Below are positions 36,875 through 45,604 of a DNA stretch of 64,000 nt, in pieces (position 1 is the first letter of the stretch; every line of letters begins with the position of its first letter). This DNA is from Mesorhizobium shangrilense (GTDB taxonomy: Bacteria > Pseudomonadota > Alphaproteobacteria > Rhizobiales > Rhizobiaceae): positions 4,407,501-4,471,500 of the forward strand of contig NZ_JAQGPN010000001.1 in NCBI RefSeq assembly GCF_028826155.1. The letters are read 5' to 3'. The notes below the pieces were generated by a model that saw only the letters and a program-made list of their open reading frames with translations, ran no database searches and had not been told where the DNA came from. The position numbers and the translations under genes are program-made.

Positions 36875-37798
36875 GTGGGCATCTATCTGCCGATCGCAGA
36901 AATGGCGGTCAACGTCTTCGTCTTACTCGCGATGGGTGCGGCGGTCGGCTTCCTGTCTGGCATGTTTGGCGTTGGCGGCGGCTTCCTGATCACCCCGCTC
37001 CTGATCTTCTACAATATCCCCCCGGCCATTGCCGTCGCCACAGGCGCCAACCAGGTCATCGCCTCCTCGTTCTCAGGTGCGCTGTCCCACATCAAGCGCA
37101 AGACGCTCGACTTCAAGCTCGGCACCGTGCTGCTGCTGGGCGGCTTCGTGGGATCGGCGATCGGCGCCTATGTGTTCGCGCTGTTGCGCAGCGTCGGCCA
37201 GTTGGACCTCTTCATCTCGCTTTTCTACGTCGTCTTCCTGAGTGCCGTCGGCGGCCTCATGCTGGTCGAGAGCGTGCGCTCCATGCAGAAGGCGCGCGCC
37301 GGCGCCGCGCCGGCCCTCAAGAAATCCGGACAGCACAACTGGATCCATCGCCTCCCCCTCAAGATGCGGTTCCGCACGTCGAAGCTGTTCGTCAGCATCA
37401 TTCCGGTGCTGGCGCTGGGGGCGGGCATCGGATTCCTGGCAGCCATCATGGGCGTCGGCGGCGGCTTCCTCATGGTTCCCGCGCTGATCTACCTCCTCAA
37501 GGTGCCGACCAACGTCGTCGTCGGGACCTCGCTCTTCCAGATCATCTTCGTCACCGCCTTCACCACCATCATTCACGCCACCGCGAACCAGACCGTCGAC
37601 ATCGTGCTGGCCTTCTGCCTGATGGTCGGCGGCGTCGCCGGCGCGCAGTACGGCGCCAAGGCCGGGCAGAAGCTGCGGGGCGAGCAGCTTCGCGCGCTGC
37701 TGGCGCTGCTGGTGCTGGCAGTCTCCCTGCGCCTCGCATTCGACCTCTTCGTGAAGCCGAGCAACATCTTCTCGCTCACTTCGCTGGAAGGCGCGTGA
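36875..37798 (+). CDS. TauE/SafE-family sulfite/anion exporter
   Basis: 307 residues when read from GTG 36875 (VGIYLPIAEMAVNVFV), with about eight TM segments. It carries the two G-V-G-G-G-F-L repeats typical of the family (GMFGVGGGFLITPLLIF and IMGVGGGFLMVPALIYL). These proteins export sulfite, sulfoacetate or related organosulfur anions. The start is uncertain, since the frame is open to 36821 and the Shine-Dalgarno is weak. It overlaps functionally with the next gene (1 bp gap). TauE plus a TIGR02186 protein is a recurring pair in Hyphomicrobiales. Confidence 0.85.
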   Translation: MGIYLPIAEMAVNVFVLLAMGAAVGFLSGMFGVGGGFLITPLLIFYNIPPAIAVATGANQVIASSFSGALSHIKRKTLDFKLGTVLLLGGFVGSAIGAYVFALLRSVGQLDLFISLFYVVFLSAVGGLMLVESVRSMQKARAGAAPALKKSGQHNWIHRLPLKMRFRTSKLFVSIIPVLALGAGIGFLAAIMGVGGGFLMVPALIYLLKVPTNVVVGTSLFQIIFVTAFTTIIHATANQTVDIVLAFCLMVGGVAGAQYGAKAGQKLRGEQLRALLALLVLAVSLRLAFDLFVKPSNIFSLTSLEGA

Positions 37799-37799
37799 C

Positions 37800-38594
37800 A
37801 TGGTTCGGCGATACATCCCGGCGCTTCTTGCGGCCTGCGCTCTCCTGAGCGGAGCATTCAACGCAGTCGCACAGGCGCCCAATCCCGAGACGATCGAGAT
37901 CGGGCTGTCGACCGACCACGTGATGATCACCGCCGGCTTCTCGGGCACCGACCTCACCATCTTCGGCGCGATCGACAATGCCGACCCCCTGGTGAGCCGG
38001 CAGGGCCGCTACGACGTGATCGTTGTGCTCGAAGGTCCGGCGCGACCGGTCGTCGTGCGCAAGAAGGAACGCGTCGGCGGCGTGTGGATCAACCTCGATT
38101 CCTACACATTCCTCAACGTGCCTATGTCCTATTCGGTGGCGACGACACGCCCCTTCCAAGACGTCACCGACCCGAACAGCTACAGGCAGCTGGCGCTGGG
38201 AGCGGCCAACATCTACCTGCAGCCTTCCGGCGAAGGTCACCGCAGCGCCGCCACGATCGAGCAGTTCACCGCCGCGCTGCGGCAGTTGAAGCAGACCACC
38301 GGGCTCTACAGCGAGCGCGTCGGCGGCGTACAGTTCCTGTCGCAGACCCTCTTCCGCGCAACCCTGCCGCTTTCCCCCAACGTGCCGGTCGGCACGCATC
38401 GGGCACGGGCGTTCCTGTTCAAGAGCGGCGTCTTCGTGCGCGAAACTTCGGCGCAGCTGGCGATTCTCAAGTCAGGCTTCGAGCAGCGCGTCTACGACGT
38501 CGCCCACCAGCACAGCTTCCTCTACGGCGTGTTCGCCGTCGTGCTTGCGATGCTGACCGGCTGGCTGGGACGCATCGTGTTCCGGAAGGACTGA
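37800..38594 (+). CDS. TIGR02186 family protein, partner of the TauE-like exporter
   Basis: 264 residues. Sec signal peptide (1 to about 25, ending AQA), then a large extracytoplasmic beta-rich domain (EIGLSTDHVMITAGFSGTDL, LTIFGAIDN). One C-terminal TM segment (YGVFAVVLAMLTGWLGRIVF) carries a short basic tail (RKD), so the domain is anchored facing the periplasm. It begins 1 nt after the TauE stop. Co-occurrence suggests it helps the transporter, but the mechanism is unknown. The family has no experimental role that I can name. Confidence 0.82.
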   Translation: MVRRYIPALLAACALLSGAFNAVAQAPNPETIEIGLSTDHVMITAGFSGTDLTIFGAIDNADPLVSRQGRYDVIVVLEGPARPVVVRKKERVGGVWINLDSYTFLNVPMSYSVATTRPFQDVTDPNSYRQLALGAANIYLQPSGEGHRSAATIEQFTAALRQLKQTTGLYSERVGGVQFLSQTLFRATLPLSPNVPVGTHRARAFLFKSGVFVRETSAQLAILKSGFEQRVYDVAHQHSFLYGVFAVVLAMLTGWLGRIVFRKD

Positions 38595-38663
38595 GGGCTG
38601 ACGTCCTCGAGCGTCAGATAAGCGACAGCTCGTTGTCGAGAGGCAGACCCTCCCCTGCCCCAC

Positions 38664-39365
38664 TCACTCCGGCCTGAGCATCGGGCGCGAGATGGCGAAG
38701 ACGCGATCGCGGCCGAGCATGTAGGCGAAGAAGCGCTCCCAGCGGAACAGCGCCGCATAGGCCCGATCCAGCACGTTGAGCGAGCCGGTGTAGCTGCCGA
38801 AGGCCGGCATGACGATGCGGTGTCCGTCGCTGGCGAAGCAGCGCCGGCGGACCGACCTGCCGCGCTGCACGATGCGCGCGCACGGATGCAGATGACCGGC
38901 GACCTCGCCGTCGATCACGCCGGCCGAGGGCTCGTGCCGGAAGCTGAGCGCGCCCACCTGCAGTTCGCGGACGCTCTCGCCAGGCACGCCGGCCGGCGCA
39001 TCTGGGTCGTGGTTGCCGGCGATCCAGAACCAGTCGCGGCCCGCAGCCAGCGCATCGACCTGCCGGCGAAAGATCTCCGGCATGCGCGCAGCGCCGCCGG
39101 GGTCATGAAAACTGTCGCCGAGGCTGACCACCACGCGCGGGTCGTACTCCTTGACGATCGCTTCCAGCCGCTGCAGCGTCGCCGCCGTATCGTAAGGCGG
39201 CAGCAGCGCACCGCGCCGTGCGTAGGAGGAGCCCTTTTCCAGATGGAGGTCGGACACGGCGAGCAGCGAGATGTCGGGGAAGAACAGGATGCCGCGCTCG
39301 TCGCAGACGACGCGCTCTCCGGCGAGCAGGAACTCCTGCCGCCGCTTGCCCGCTTCCAATGCCAT
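38664..39365 (-). CDS. pdeM: Ligase-associated metallophosphoesterase (MPE/PdeM)
   Basis: About 233 residues with calcineurin-like phosphoesterase motifs: D-x-H in VSDLHLEKG, GDSFHD, GNHD and GHLHP. Members of the four-gene Lhr-MPE-Exo-Lig cluster show Mn-dependent nuclease activity in other bacteria. The start is chosen at ATG 39365 (MALEAGKRR). A TTG at 39380 overlaps the helicase stop by 4 nt (TTGA) and may also be used, giving tight coupling. The gene follows the helicase on the same strand and is its expected partner in the repair module. Confidence 0.88.
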   Translation of the reverse strand: MALEAGKRRQEFLLAGERVVCDERGILFFPDISLLAVSDLHLEKGSSYARRGALLPPYDTAATLQRLEAIVKEYDPRVVVSLGDSFHDPGGAARMPEIFRRQVDALAAGRDWFWIAGNHDPDAPAGVPGESVRELQVGALSFRHEPSAGVIDGEVAGHLHPCARIVQRGRSVRRRCFASDGHRIVMPAFGSYTGSLNVLDRAYAALFRWERFFAYMLGRDRVFAISRPMLRPE

Positions 39366-39376
39366 GCCGAGAAGGC

Positions 39377-41923
39377 TCAACTTCTGCCCATTGCCTCTTC
39401 CACGAGGTCCGCTGCTTCCGTCAGAAGCGACTCGCCCGCATCACCATGCACCCGCTCCTTGCCGATCTCCAGCATGATGGGAACGGCAAGCGGCGAAATC
39501 TGATCGAGGTCCTTGTGGATGATTCGGCCGCGGATGCGCGACAGCATCTCGCCAAGTCTCCTGACATCGAGCAACCCTGCGGCCGCATCGGCCCGGGTGG
39601 CCTGCAGCAGGATGTGGTCGGGTTCGTGCGTGCGCAGCACGTCGTAGATGAGGTCGGCGGACACCGTCATCTGGCGTCCGGTCTTCTCCTGCCCGGGATA
39701 ACGCTTCTCTATCAGACCTGAAATCACCGCACAGTTGCGGAAGGTGCGTTTGAGCAGCCAGCTCTCGGCAAGCCAGGCGTCGAGATCGTCGCCCAGCATG
39801 TCCTCGTCGAAAAGCTCCGCCAGCGTCGGCCGCCCCTCCCTGAACATCGCCGACATGTCGCGTATCGACCAGACCGCAATCGAATAGTCGGTTGCCACGA
39901 AGCCCAGCGGATCGGCCCCGAGGCGGTCAAGGCGACGGGTGAGCAGCATGCCGAGCGTCTGGTGGGCGAGCCGGCCCTCGAAGGGATAGGCGACCATGTA
40001 AGACCGGTCGCCGCGCGGAAAAGTCTCCACCAGCAGGGTGTCGCGCGGCGGCAGCAAGGATTTGTCGCGCTGGATGCGAAGCCAGTCGGCGACCTGCTCC
40101 GGCAGGGACTGCCAGCGCGCCGGGTCGGCCAGCATGCCGCGGACCTGTTCCGCCAGGTAGGTCGAGAGGGGAAACTTGCCGCCATTGTAGATGGGGATGC
40201 GCGGGTCGTTGCCGGCAGCATTGGACACGAAGGCTTCGGTCTCGCGAATCCCCTCCAGGCGCAGGACCTTGCCGGCGAAGAGGAAGGTGTCGCCTGGCGC
40301 AATGGTCTCCATGAAACCTTCCTCGATCTTGCCGAGGACAGGTCCCCCGCGAGAGGCCACGCCGCGACCGGCGCGGGCATAGCGCACGGTCAGATAGGGA
40401 GCCTCGACGATGGTGCCGACGTTCAGCCGATATTGCTGCGCGACGCGCGGGTGCGCGATGCGCCACTTGCCCTCCTTCGTCTTCCTTATGCGCGCGTAGC
40501 GCTCGTAGCTCTTCAGCGCATAGCCCCCGGTGGCGACGAAATCGACGACGCGCGCGAAAGTGTCCCGGTCGAGCGCCGCATAGGGCGCTGCGGTCCTGAT
40601 CTCCTCGAAGAGCTCATCCTCGTCGAAGGGCTCCGCACACGCTGTGCCAAGCACGTGCTGAGACAGGACATCGAGTGCCCCGTTGACGAGCGGCGGCGTG
40701 TCCTGCGCGCCAAGATAGTTCGCCTCCAGCGCCGCCCGGCACTCCAGCACTTCGAAGCGGTTGGCGGGCACGAGGATGGCGCGCGACGGCTCGTCCAGCC
40801 GGTGATTGGCCCGGCCGATGCGCTGGGCGAGACGGCTTGCCCCTTTCGGAGCGCCGACGTGGACGACAAGATCGACGTCGCCCCAGTCGATGCCGAGATC
40901 AAGTGTCGACGTGGCGACGATGGCCCGAAGGCTGTTGGTTTCCATCGCCTTCTCGACGCGGCGGCGCTGGGCGACGTCCAGCGAGCCATGATGGAGCGCA
41001 ATCGGCAGCGAGTCGTCGTTCACGCGCCACAGTTCTTGGAACAGCATCTCGGCCTGGCTGCGGGTGTTGACGAACAGCAGCGTGGTGCGGTGGCGCTTTA
41101 TCGCCTCGTAGATGTCCGGGATTGCATATCGGGCGGAATGCCCCGCCCACGGCACGTGCTCCTCGGAATCGAGGATGGTGATGTCGGGCCTGGCGCCGCC
41201 GGACACGGTGATGAGGTCGGCCATGGGGGCGGTGTCCGCCCCAACGGACGAGTTCGCCTCTCCAACCTGCGGCACCAACCAGCGGCGCAGTTCCTCCGGC
41301 TCCGCGACGGTCGCCGACAGGCCGATGGTCTGCAGATCCGGCACGACCCTGCGCAGCCGAGCAAGCCCCAGCGCCAGAAGATGGCCCCGTTTCGACGTAA
41401 CCAGCGAATGCAGTTCGTCCAGCACGACATAGCGTAGGTCCTGGAAGAAGCGCCGCGCATCCGGAGAAGCCACGAGGAGAGCAAGCTGCTCGGGCGTCGT
41501 GAGAAGAAGATCGGGCGGCACAAGTTTCTGGCGCTGGCGCTTGTGCGCGGGAGTGTCCCCGGTACGCGTTTCCATCGAGATCGGCAGCGCCATCTCGGCC
41601 ACGGGCTTGCCGAGATTTCGCTCGATGTCGACGGCGAGCGCCTTTAGCGGAGAGATGTAGAGCGTGTGGACGCCGCGATGCGCCTCGCCGGGCTTGCGTC
41701 TCGGCCGCGCGGAGAGCTCGGTCAGCGACGGCAGAAAGCCGGCCAGCGTCTTGCCGGCGCCCGTCGGAGCGATCAGGAGTACGGAATGCCCGGCCTGGGC
41801 CTTGGCAAGGAGGTCGAGTTGATGCGCGCGCGGCGACCAGCCACGCCTGGCGAACCATTCCACGAATGGCTCGGGCAGCGACGCGGGCGATCCAGCGGCT
41901 TCGATGGCGGTCTGGTGGGTCAC
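39377..41923 (-). CDS. Ligase-associated Lhr-like DEXH helicase (Lhr-Core)
   Basis: 848 residues. SF2 helicase motifs: Walker A APTGAGKTLAG (about 52-62), DELH in VLDELHSLVTSK (motif II), a SAT-type motif GLSATVAE, and QRIGRANHR (motif VI). This is the size and order of bacterial Lhr-Core, a 3'-to-5' ATP-driven DNA/RNA-hybrid helicase, first gene of the helicase-MPE pair. It starts with GTG at 41923. Found with pdeM (downstream), exo and ligase (divergent, past a methyltransferase), forming the known nucleic-acid repair cluster. DNA repair is the expected role. Confidence 0.92.
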   Translation of the reverse strand: MTHQTAIEAAGSPASLPEPFVEWFARRGWSPRAHQLDLLAKAQAGHSVLLIAPTGAGKTLAGFLPSLTELSARPRRKPGEAHRGVHTLYISPLKALAVDIERNLGKPVAEMALPISMETRTGDTPAHKRQRQKLVPPDLLLTTPEQLALLVASPDARRFFQDLRYVVLDELHSLVTSKRGHLLALGLARLRRVVPDLQTIGLSATVAEPEELRRWLVPQVGEANSSVGADTAPMADLITVSGGARPDITILDSEEHVPWAGHSARYAIPDIYEAIKRHRTTLLFVNTRSQAEMLFQELWRVNDDSLPIALHHGSLDVAQRRRVEKAMETNSLRAIVATSTLDLGIDWGDVDLVVHVGAPKGASRLAQRIGRANHRLDEPSRAILVPANRFEVLECRAALEANYLGAQDTPPLVNGALDVLSQHVLGTACAEPFDEDELFEEIRTAAPYAALDRDTFARVVDFVATGGYALKSYERYARIRKTKEGKWRIAHPRVAQQYRLNVGTIVEAPYLTVRYARAGRGVASRGGPVLGKIEEGFMETIAPGDTFLFAGKVLRLEGIRETEAFVSNAAGNDPRIPIYNGGKFPLSTYLAEQVRGMLADPARWQSLPEQVADWLRIQRDKSLLPPRDTLLVETFPRGDRSYMVAYPFEGRLAHQTLGMLLTRRLDRLGADPLGFVATDYSIAVWSIRDMSAMFREGRPTLAELFDEDMLGDDLDAWLAESWLLKRTFRNCAVISGLIEKRYPGQEKTGRQMTVSADLIYDVLRTHEPDHILLQATRADAAAGLLDVRRLGEMLSRIRGRIIHKDLDQISPLAVPIMLEIGKERVHGDAGESLLTEAADLVEEAMGRS

Positions 41924-41973
41924 CCCTTAAGAACTAAAGCAGAACACCCCGATCGGGAAGAGGCAGCCGCGCC

Positions 41974-42882
41974 TTAGCGCCGTGCGACCACGATCAAGCC
42001 GTCAAGAGGCGCCCCCCGGTCGTGCCGGATCACCTCGATGGCGACCGAGAGGACATGGAAGCCGGCATCGGCAAGAACGCGTCGGACATAGTGCTCGGCG
42101 TGGGCGTAGCGGCGCGAGGGACGCAGCTTGAAATCCTCCGTGCCTTCATGCCGCTCGACGGAGAAGGCGTAGAGGCCGGCTTTGCGCAGCATGGCCGCGG
42201 CCAGGCGCGTCACACGCTCGAGCGCCCCGAGATATATGAATACGTCGGCGGCAACCACGAGGTCGGCTGCGTCGCTGCCGTAGTCCATCTCCAGCAGGTC
42301 CGCCTTGACCAACCGGTCATAGACGTTCCGGGCCCTGGCCTTCTTCAGCATCTCCGCAGAAATGTCGTATCCGTCCAGTCGCTTGGCCACCGGCTGGATT
42401 TTCTCTCCCATGAGCCCCGTTCCGCAGCCAAGGTCGACGGCAAGATCGAACTGGGGTGGCGCGTGGCTCCGGATGGCGTCAGCCAGCAGGTCCGGGACGC
42501 GGTAGCCGAGTTTGCCCACGAGCGATTCGTCGAAGGTCTTGGCGTACTGATCGAACAGGGTCTCGGCGAAACCGCTCGACGGATTGGCTTGTTGGGGCTC
42601 CGCGCCCGCGAGCTGCAGCTTCAACGCAGCACCCGTTCGATCGGCAGGATCGAGTTCCCGCGCCATGCGCCAGGCGTCGACGGCCCCTTCCGTGGCCCCG
42701 GCGGCTTCGTGGAACTCTCCCAGCCGGTACCAACCCAGCGACCATTCGGGCGCGAGATCCATCGCACCCCGCATCAGCTCCGCCGCAGCCTCGATATCGC
42801 CGGACGCGAACAGCATCTCCGCAAAGTCCGCGCGTCGGTCGGCGAGAAGGTCGCCCGAGAAGGTCTGCAGGGGCTTCGCCAA
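41974..42882 (-). CDS. TPR-containing class I SAM-dependent methyltransferase
   Basis: 302 residues. N-terminal TPR-like helices (AAAELMRGAMDLAPEWSLGW) are followed by a class I methyltransferase fold. The SAM loop is LAVDLGCGTGLMGEKI and an acidic motif II occurs near VVAADVFIYLGAL. It resembles the family found beside small RNA/peptide-related methyltransferases, but the substrate is unknown. The start is TTG at 42882, with no good alternative and no clear Shine-Dalgarno. It lies in the middle of the ligase-associated repair cluster, divergent from the exonuclease; whether it belongs functionally is untested. Confidence 0.75.
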   Translation of the reverse strand: MAKPLQTFSGDLLADRRADFAEMLFASGDIEAAAELMRGAMDLAPEWSLGWYRLGEFHEAAGATEGAVDAWRMARELDPADRTGAALKLQLAGAEPQQANPSSGFAETLFDQYAKTFDESLVGKLGYRVPDLLADAIRSHAPPQFDLAVDLGCGTGLMGEKIQPVAKRLDGYDISAEMLKKARARNVYDRLVKADLLEMDYGSDAADLVVAADVFIYLGALERVTRLAAAMLRKAGLYAFSVERHEGTEDFKLRPSRRYAHAEHYVRRVLADAGFHVLSVAIEVIRHDRGAPLDGLIVVARR

Positions 42883-42983
42883 ACGTGTGCGCCAACGAAA
42901 TGAGGGATATGAGCTTCTATCCGCGAGTCAGCAGCGAATTTCAACAGGCTTTTCGGTCCGCCGGAAACGCCTATGTTGACCGC

Positions 42984-43994
42984 ATGCGACCACGCGACCT
43001 GCTCCATCCGCGACCCGAGGGTCTCTACTGTCCGCCCGGCGACTTCTTCATCGACCCGGTGCAGCCGGTCGACCGCGCCCTGATCACGCATGGCCATTCC
43101 GACCACGCGCGCGCCGGCCACCGCCACGTGCTGGCAACGCGGCAGACGCTGGACATCATGGCATTGCGCTGCGGCGAGGGTTTTGCGGGCGCAACACAGG
43201 CAGCAGCGCTGGGCGAGACGCTCAGTCACGGCGGCGTCGCGGTGACATTCCAGCCGGCCGGCCATGTGCTGGGTTCCGCGCAGATCCTGGTGGAGCACGA
43301 CGGCACACGCATCGTGGTCTCCGGCGACTACAAGCGCAGCGCCGATCCTACCTGTGCGCCCTTCGTGCCCATCCCTTGCGACGTCTTCATCACGGAGGCG
43401 ACGTTCGGCTTGCCGGTCTTCCGCCATCCGCCGGCCGCCGAGGAGATCGGACGGCTCGTCAAGTCGGTCCACCAATTCCCCGAACGCTCGCACCTCATCG
43501 GCGCGTATGCGCTCGGCAAGGCGCAGCGCGTGATCAGGCTGCTGCGCGAAGCCGGCCACGACCAGACCATCTATGTCCACGGCGCGCTGGACCGGCTCTG
43601 CGACTATTTCGAGAGCCAGGGCGTCAGGCTCGGGCCGCTCGCGCCGGCAACCGTAGAGACCGGGTCCAAGGGAGATTTTGCCGGGGCCATCGTCGTCGGC
43701 CCGCCCTCGGCGTTTGTCGACCGCTGGGCGCGCCGCTTTCCCGATCCGGTCGCCTGCTTCGCCTCCGGTTGGATGCGCATCCGCCAGCGGGCGAAACAGC
43801 GGGGTGTCGAGCTGCCGCTTATCGTCTCGGACCATTCGGACTGGGACGAACTTGTCGAGACCATAGAGGAGACCGGCGCTTCGGAGGTCTGGGTCACGCA
43901 CGGCCGCGAAGAGGCGCTGGTGCGCTGGTGCGAGCTCAACGGCATCGCGGCCAAGGCGCTCCACCTCGTCGGATACGAGGACGAAGGCGACTGA
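42984..43994 (+). CDS. Ligase-associated exonuclease of the metallo-beta-lactamase fold
   Basis: 336 residues from ATG 42984. The MBL motif HGHSDHARAGH and later motifs (VSGDYKRSADPTCAPF, EATFGLPVFRHP) match the beta-CASP/SNM1-like exonuclease of the Lhr-MPE-Exo-Lig cluster. It acts as a DNA exonuclease/endonuclease in repair. An alternative ATG at 42909 (MSFYPRVSSE) is in frame and would add 25 residues; family alignment begins at RDLLHPRPEGLYCPP. The stop at 43994 overlaps the ligase start (TGATG). Confidence 0.9.
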   Translation: MRPRDLLHPRPEGLYCPPGDFFIDPVQPVDRALITHGHSDHARAGHRHVLATRQTLDIMALRCGEGFAGATQAAALGETLSHGGVAVTFQPAGHVLGSAQILVEHDGTRIVVSGDYKRSADPTCAPFVPIPCDVFITEATFGLPVFRHPPAAEEIGRLVKSVHQFPERSHLIGAYALGKAQRVIRLLREAGHDQTIYVHGALDRLCDYFESQGVRLGPLAPATVETGSKGDFAGAIVVGPPSAFVDRWARRFPDPVACFASGWMRIRQRAKQRGVELPLIVSDHSDWDELVETIEETGASEVWVTHGREEALVRWCELNGIAAKALHLVGYEDEGD

Positions 43995-45595
43995 TGGACC
44001 GTTTCGCCGAACTTCTGGACCGCCTCGTGCTGACGCCGTCGCGCAACGGCAAGCTAACTCTGCTCACCGACTATTTCCGCGAGACGCCGGATCCCGACCG
44101 CGGACTGGCGCTGGCGGCGATCACGGGCGACCTGTCGATCGCCTCAGTGAAGCCGGCAATGTTGCGCGCGCTGGTCATGGAGCGCATGGACCCGGTGCTG
44201 TTCGGCTATTCCTACGACTATGTCGGGGATCTGGCCGAGACCGTTTCGCTGGTATGGCCGGAAGCGGATGGCCACCGGAAGCCGAACCGAACACCCACGC
44301 TCGCGGAGGTTGTTAACGCACTCCAGGCGGCCAGCCGTTCCGACGGACCGAAGGTGCTGGCGCACCTGCTCGACAGCGCCGGCGTCTCAGCCCGCTTCGC
44401 CATCATCAAGCTGGTGACTGGCGGCCTGCGCATCGGCGTCTCGGCGCGGCTGGCCAAGCAGGCCGTCGCCGATCTGGGCAAGGTAGACGTGTCGGAAATC
44501 GAGGAGTTGTGGCACGGCCTGTCGCCCCCGTACGCCGCGCTCTTCCAGTGGCTCGAAGGCAGCGGACCGAAGCCGGAAAAGGCGGCCAAGGCGCTGTTCC
44601 GGCCGGTGATGCTTTCGCATCCGGTCGAGGACCGGGACCTGGAGAAGCTCGACCCCGCCGACTATGCCGCCGAATGGAAGTGGGACGGCATACGCGTGCA
44701 GGCGGTGCGCGAAGGCGGCGTGTGCCGGCTCTACTCGCGCACCGGCGACGACGTCTCCGGCGCCTTCCCGGACGTCATCGACGCCATGGACTTTTGCGGC
44801 GCGCTGGACGGCGAACTCCTGGTCGGCGATCCGCGCACGGCCACGGGGACCTTTTCCGACCTCCAGCAGCGGCTCAACCGGAAGACCGTGTCGCCGAAGA
44901 TTCGGGAAAAGTTTCCGGCATTTGTGCGTTGCTATGACCTCTTGCAGAAGGGCGACGAGGATCTGCGCATCCTCACCTTCCGAGAGCGTCGCGCGCAGCT
45001 GGAAGCGTTCGTCGCCACGCTCGACCCGGCCCGCTTCGACCTGTCGCCACTGGTCGCGTTTTCGGGCTGGGAGACGCTGGAGGAACTGCGCGGGAATCCA
45101 CCGCACCCGATCATCGAGGGGATCATGCTGAAGCGCTGGGACTCGCCCTATCTCGCCGGCAGGCCCAAGGGTCCCTGGTTCAAATGGAAACGCGACCCGC
45201 ACACGGTGGACGCCGTACTGATGTACGCCCAGCGCGGCCACGGCAAGCGCTCGAGCTTCTATTCCGACTACACCTTCGGGGTCTGGACCGGCGAGGAAGG
45301 CTCGGAAGAGCTGGTGCCGGTGGGGAAGGCCTATTTCGGCTTCACCGACGAGGAACTGAAGCAGATCGACAAATTTGTGCGCGACAACACGGTCGAGCGC
45401 TTCGGGCCGGTGCGATCGGTACGCGCCGACCGCAGCCAAGGCCTGGTGCTGGAGGTTGCGTTCGAAGGGCTCAACCGTTCGACACGGCACAGGTCCGGCG
45501 TCGCCATGCGCTTTCCCCGCATCTCGCGGCTAAGATGGGACAAGCCGACCGCCGAGGCCGACCGCATCGAGACGCTGCAGGCGCTGCTGGACTGA
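43994..45595 (+). CDS. ATP-dependent DNA ligase (cluster-associated)
   Basis: 533 residues. The adenylation motif has the active-site lysine in EWKWDGIRVQ (K-x-D-G-x-R), followed by GELLVGD, the C-terminal GIMLKRWDSPYLAGRPKGPW motif and an OB-fold. The N-terminal helical DNA-binding domain (MDRFAELLDRLVLTPSRNGK) is present. It seals nicks with ATP and works with the Exo, Lhr and MPE gene products. The ATG overlaps the exo stop by one base (TGATG), so the two are co-translated. This is the LigB/LigC type rather than the essential NAD-dependent LigA. Confidence 0.93.
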   Translation: MDRFAELLDRLVLTPSRNGKLTLLTDYFRETPDPDRGLALAAITGDLSIASVKPAMLRALVMERMDPVLFGYSYDYVGDLAETVSLVWPEADGHRKPNRTPTLAEVVNALQAASRSDGPKVLAHLLDSAGVSARFAIIKLVTGGLRIGVSARLAKQAVADLGKVDVSEIEELWHGLSPPYAALFQWLEGSGPKPEKAAKALFRPVMLSHPVEDRDLEKLDPADYAAEWKWDGIRVQAVREGGVCRLYSRTGDDVSGAFPDVIDAMDFCGALDGELLVGDPRTATGTFSDLQQRLNRKTVSPKIREKFPAFVRCYDLLQKGDEDLRILTFRERRAQLEAFVATLDPARFDLSPLVAFSGWETLEELRGNPPHPIIEGIMLKRWDSPYLAGRPKGPWFKWKRDPHTVDAVLMYAQRGHGKRSSFYSDYTFGVWTGEEGSEELVPVGKAYFGFTDEELKQIDKFVRDNTVERFGPVRSVRADRSQGLVLEVAFEGLNRSTRHRSGVAMRFPRISRLRWDKPTAEADRIETLQALLD

Positions 45596-45604
45596 AGGCG
45601 GCGG

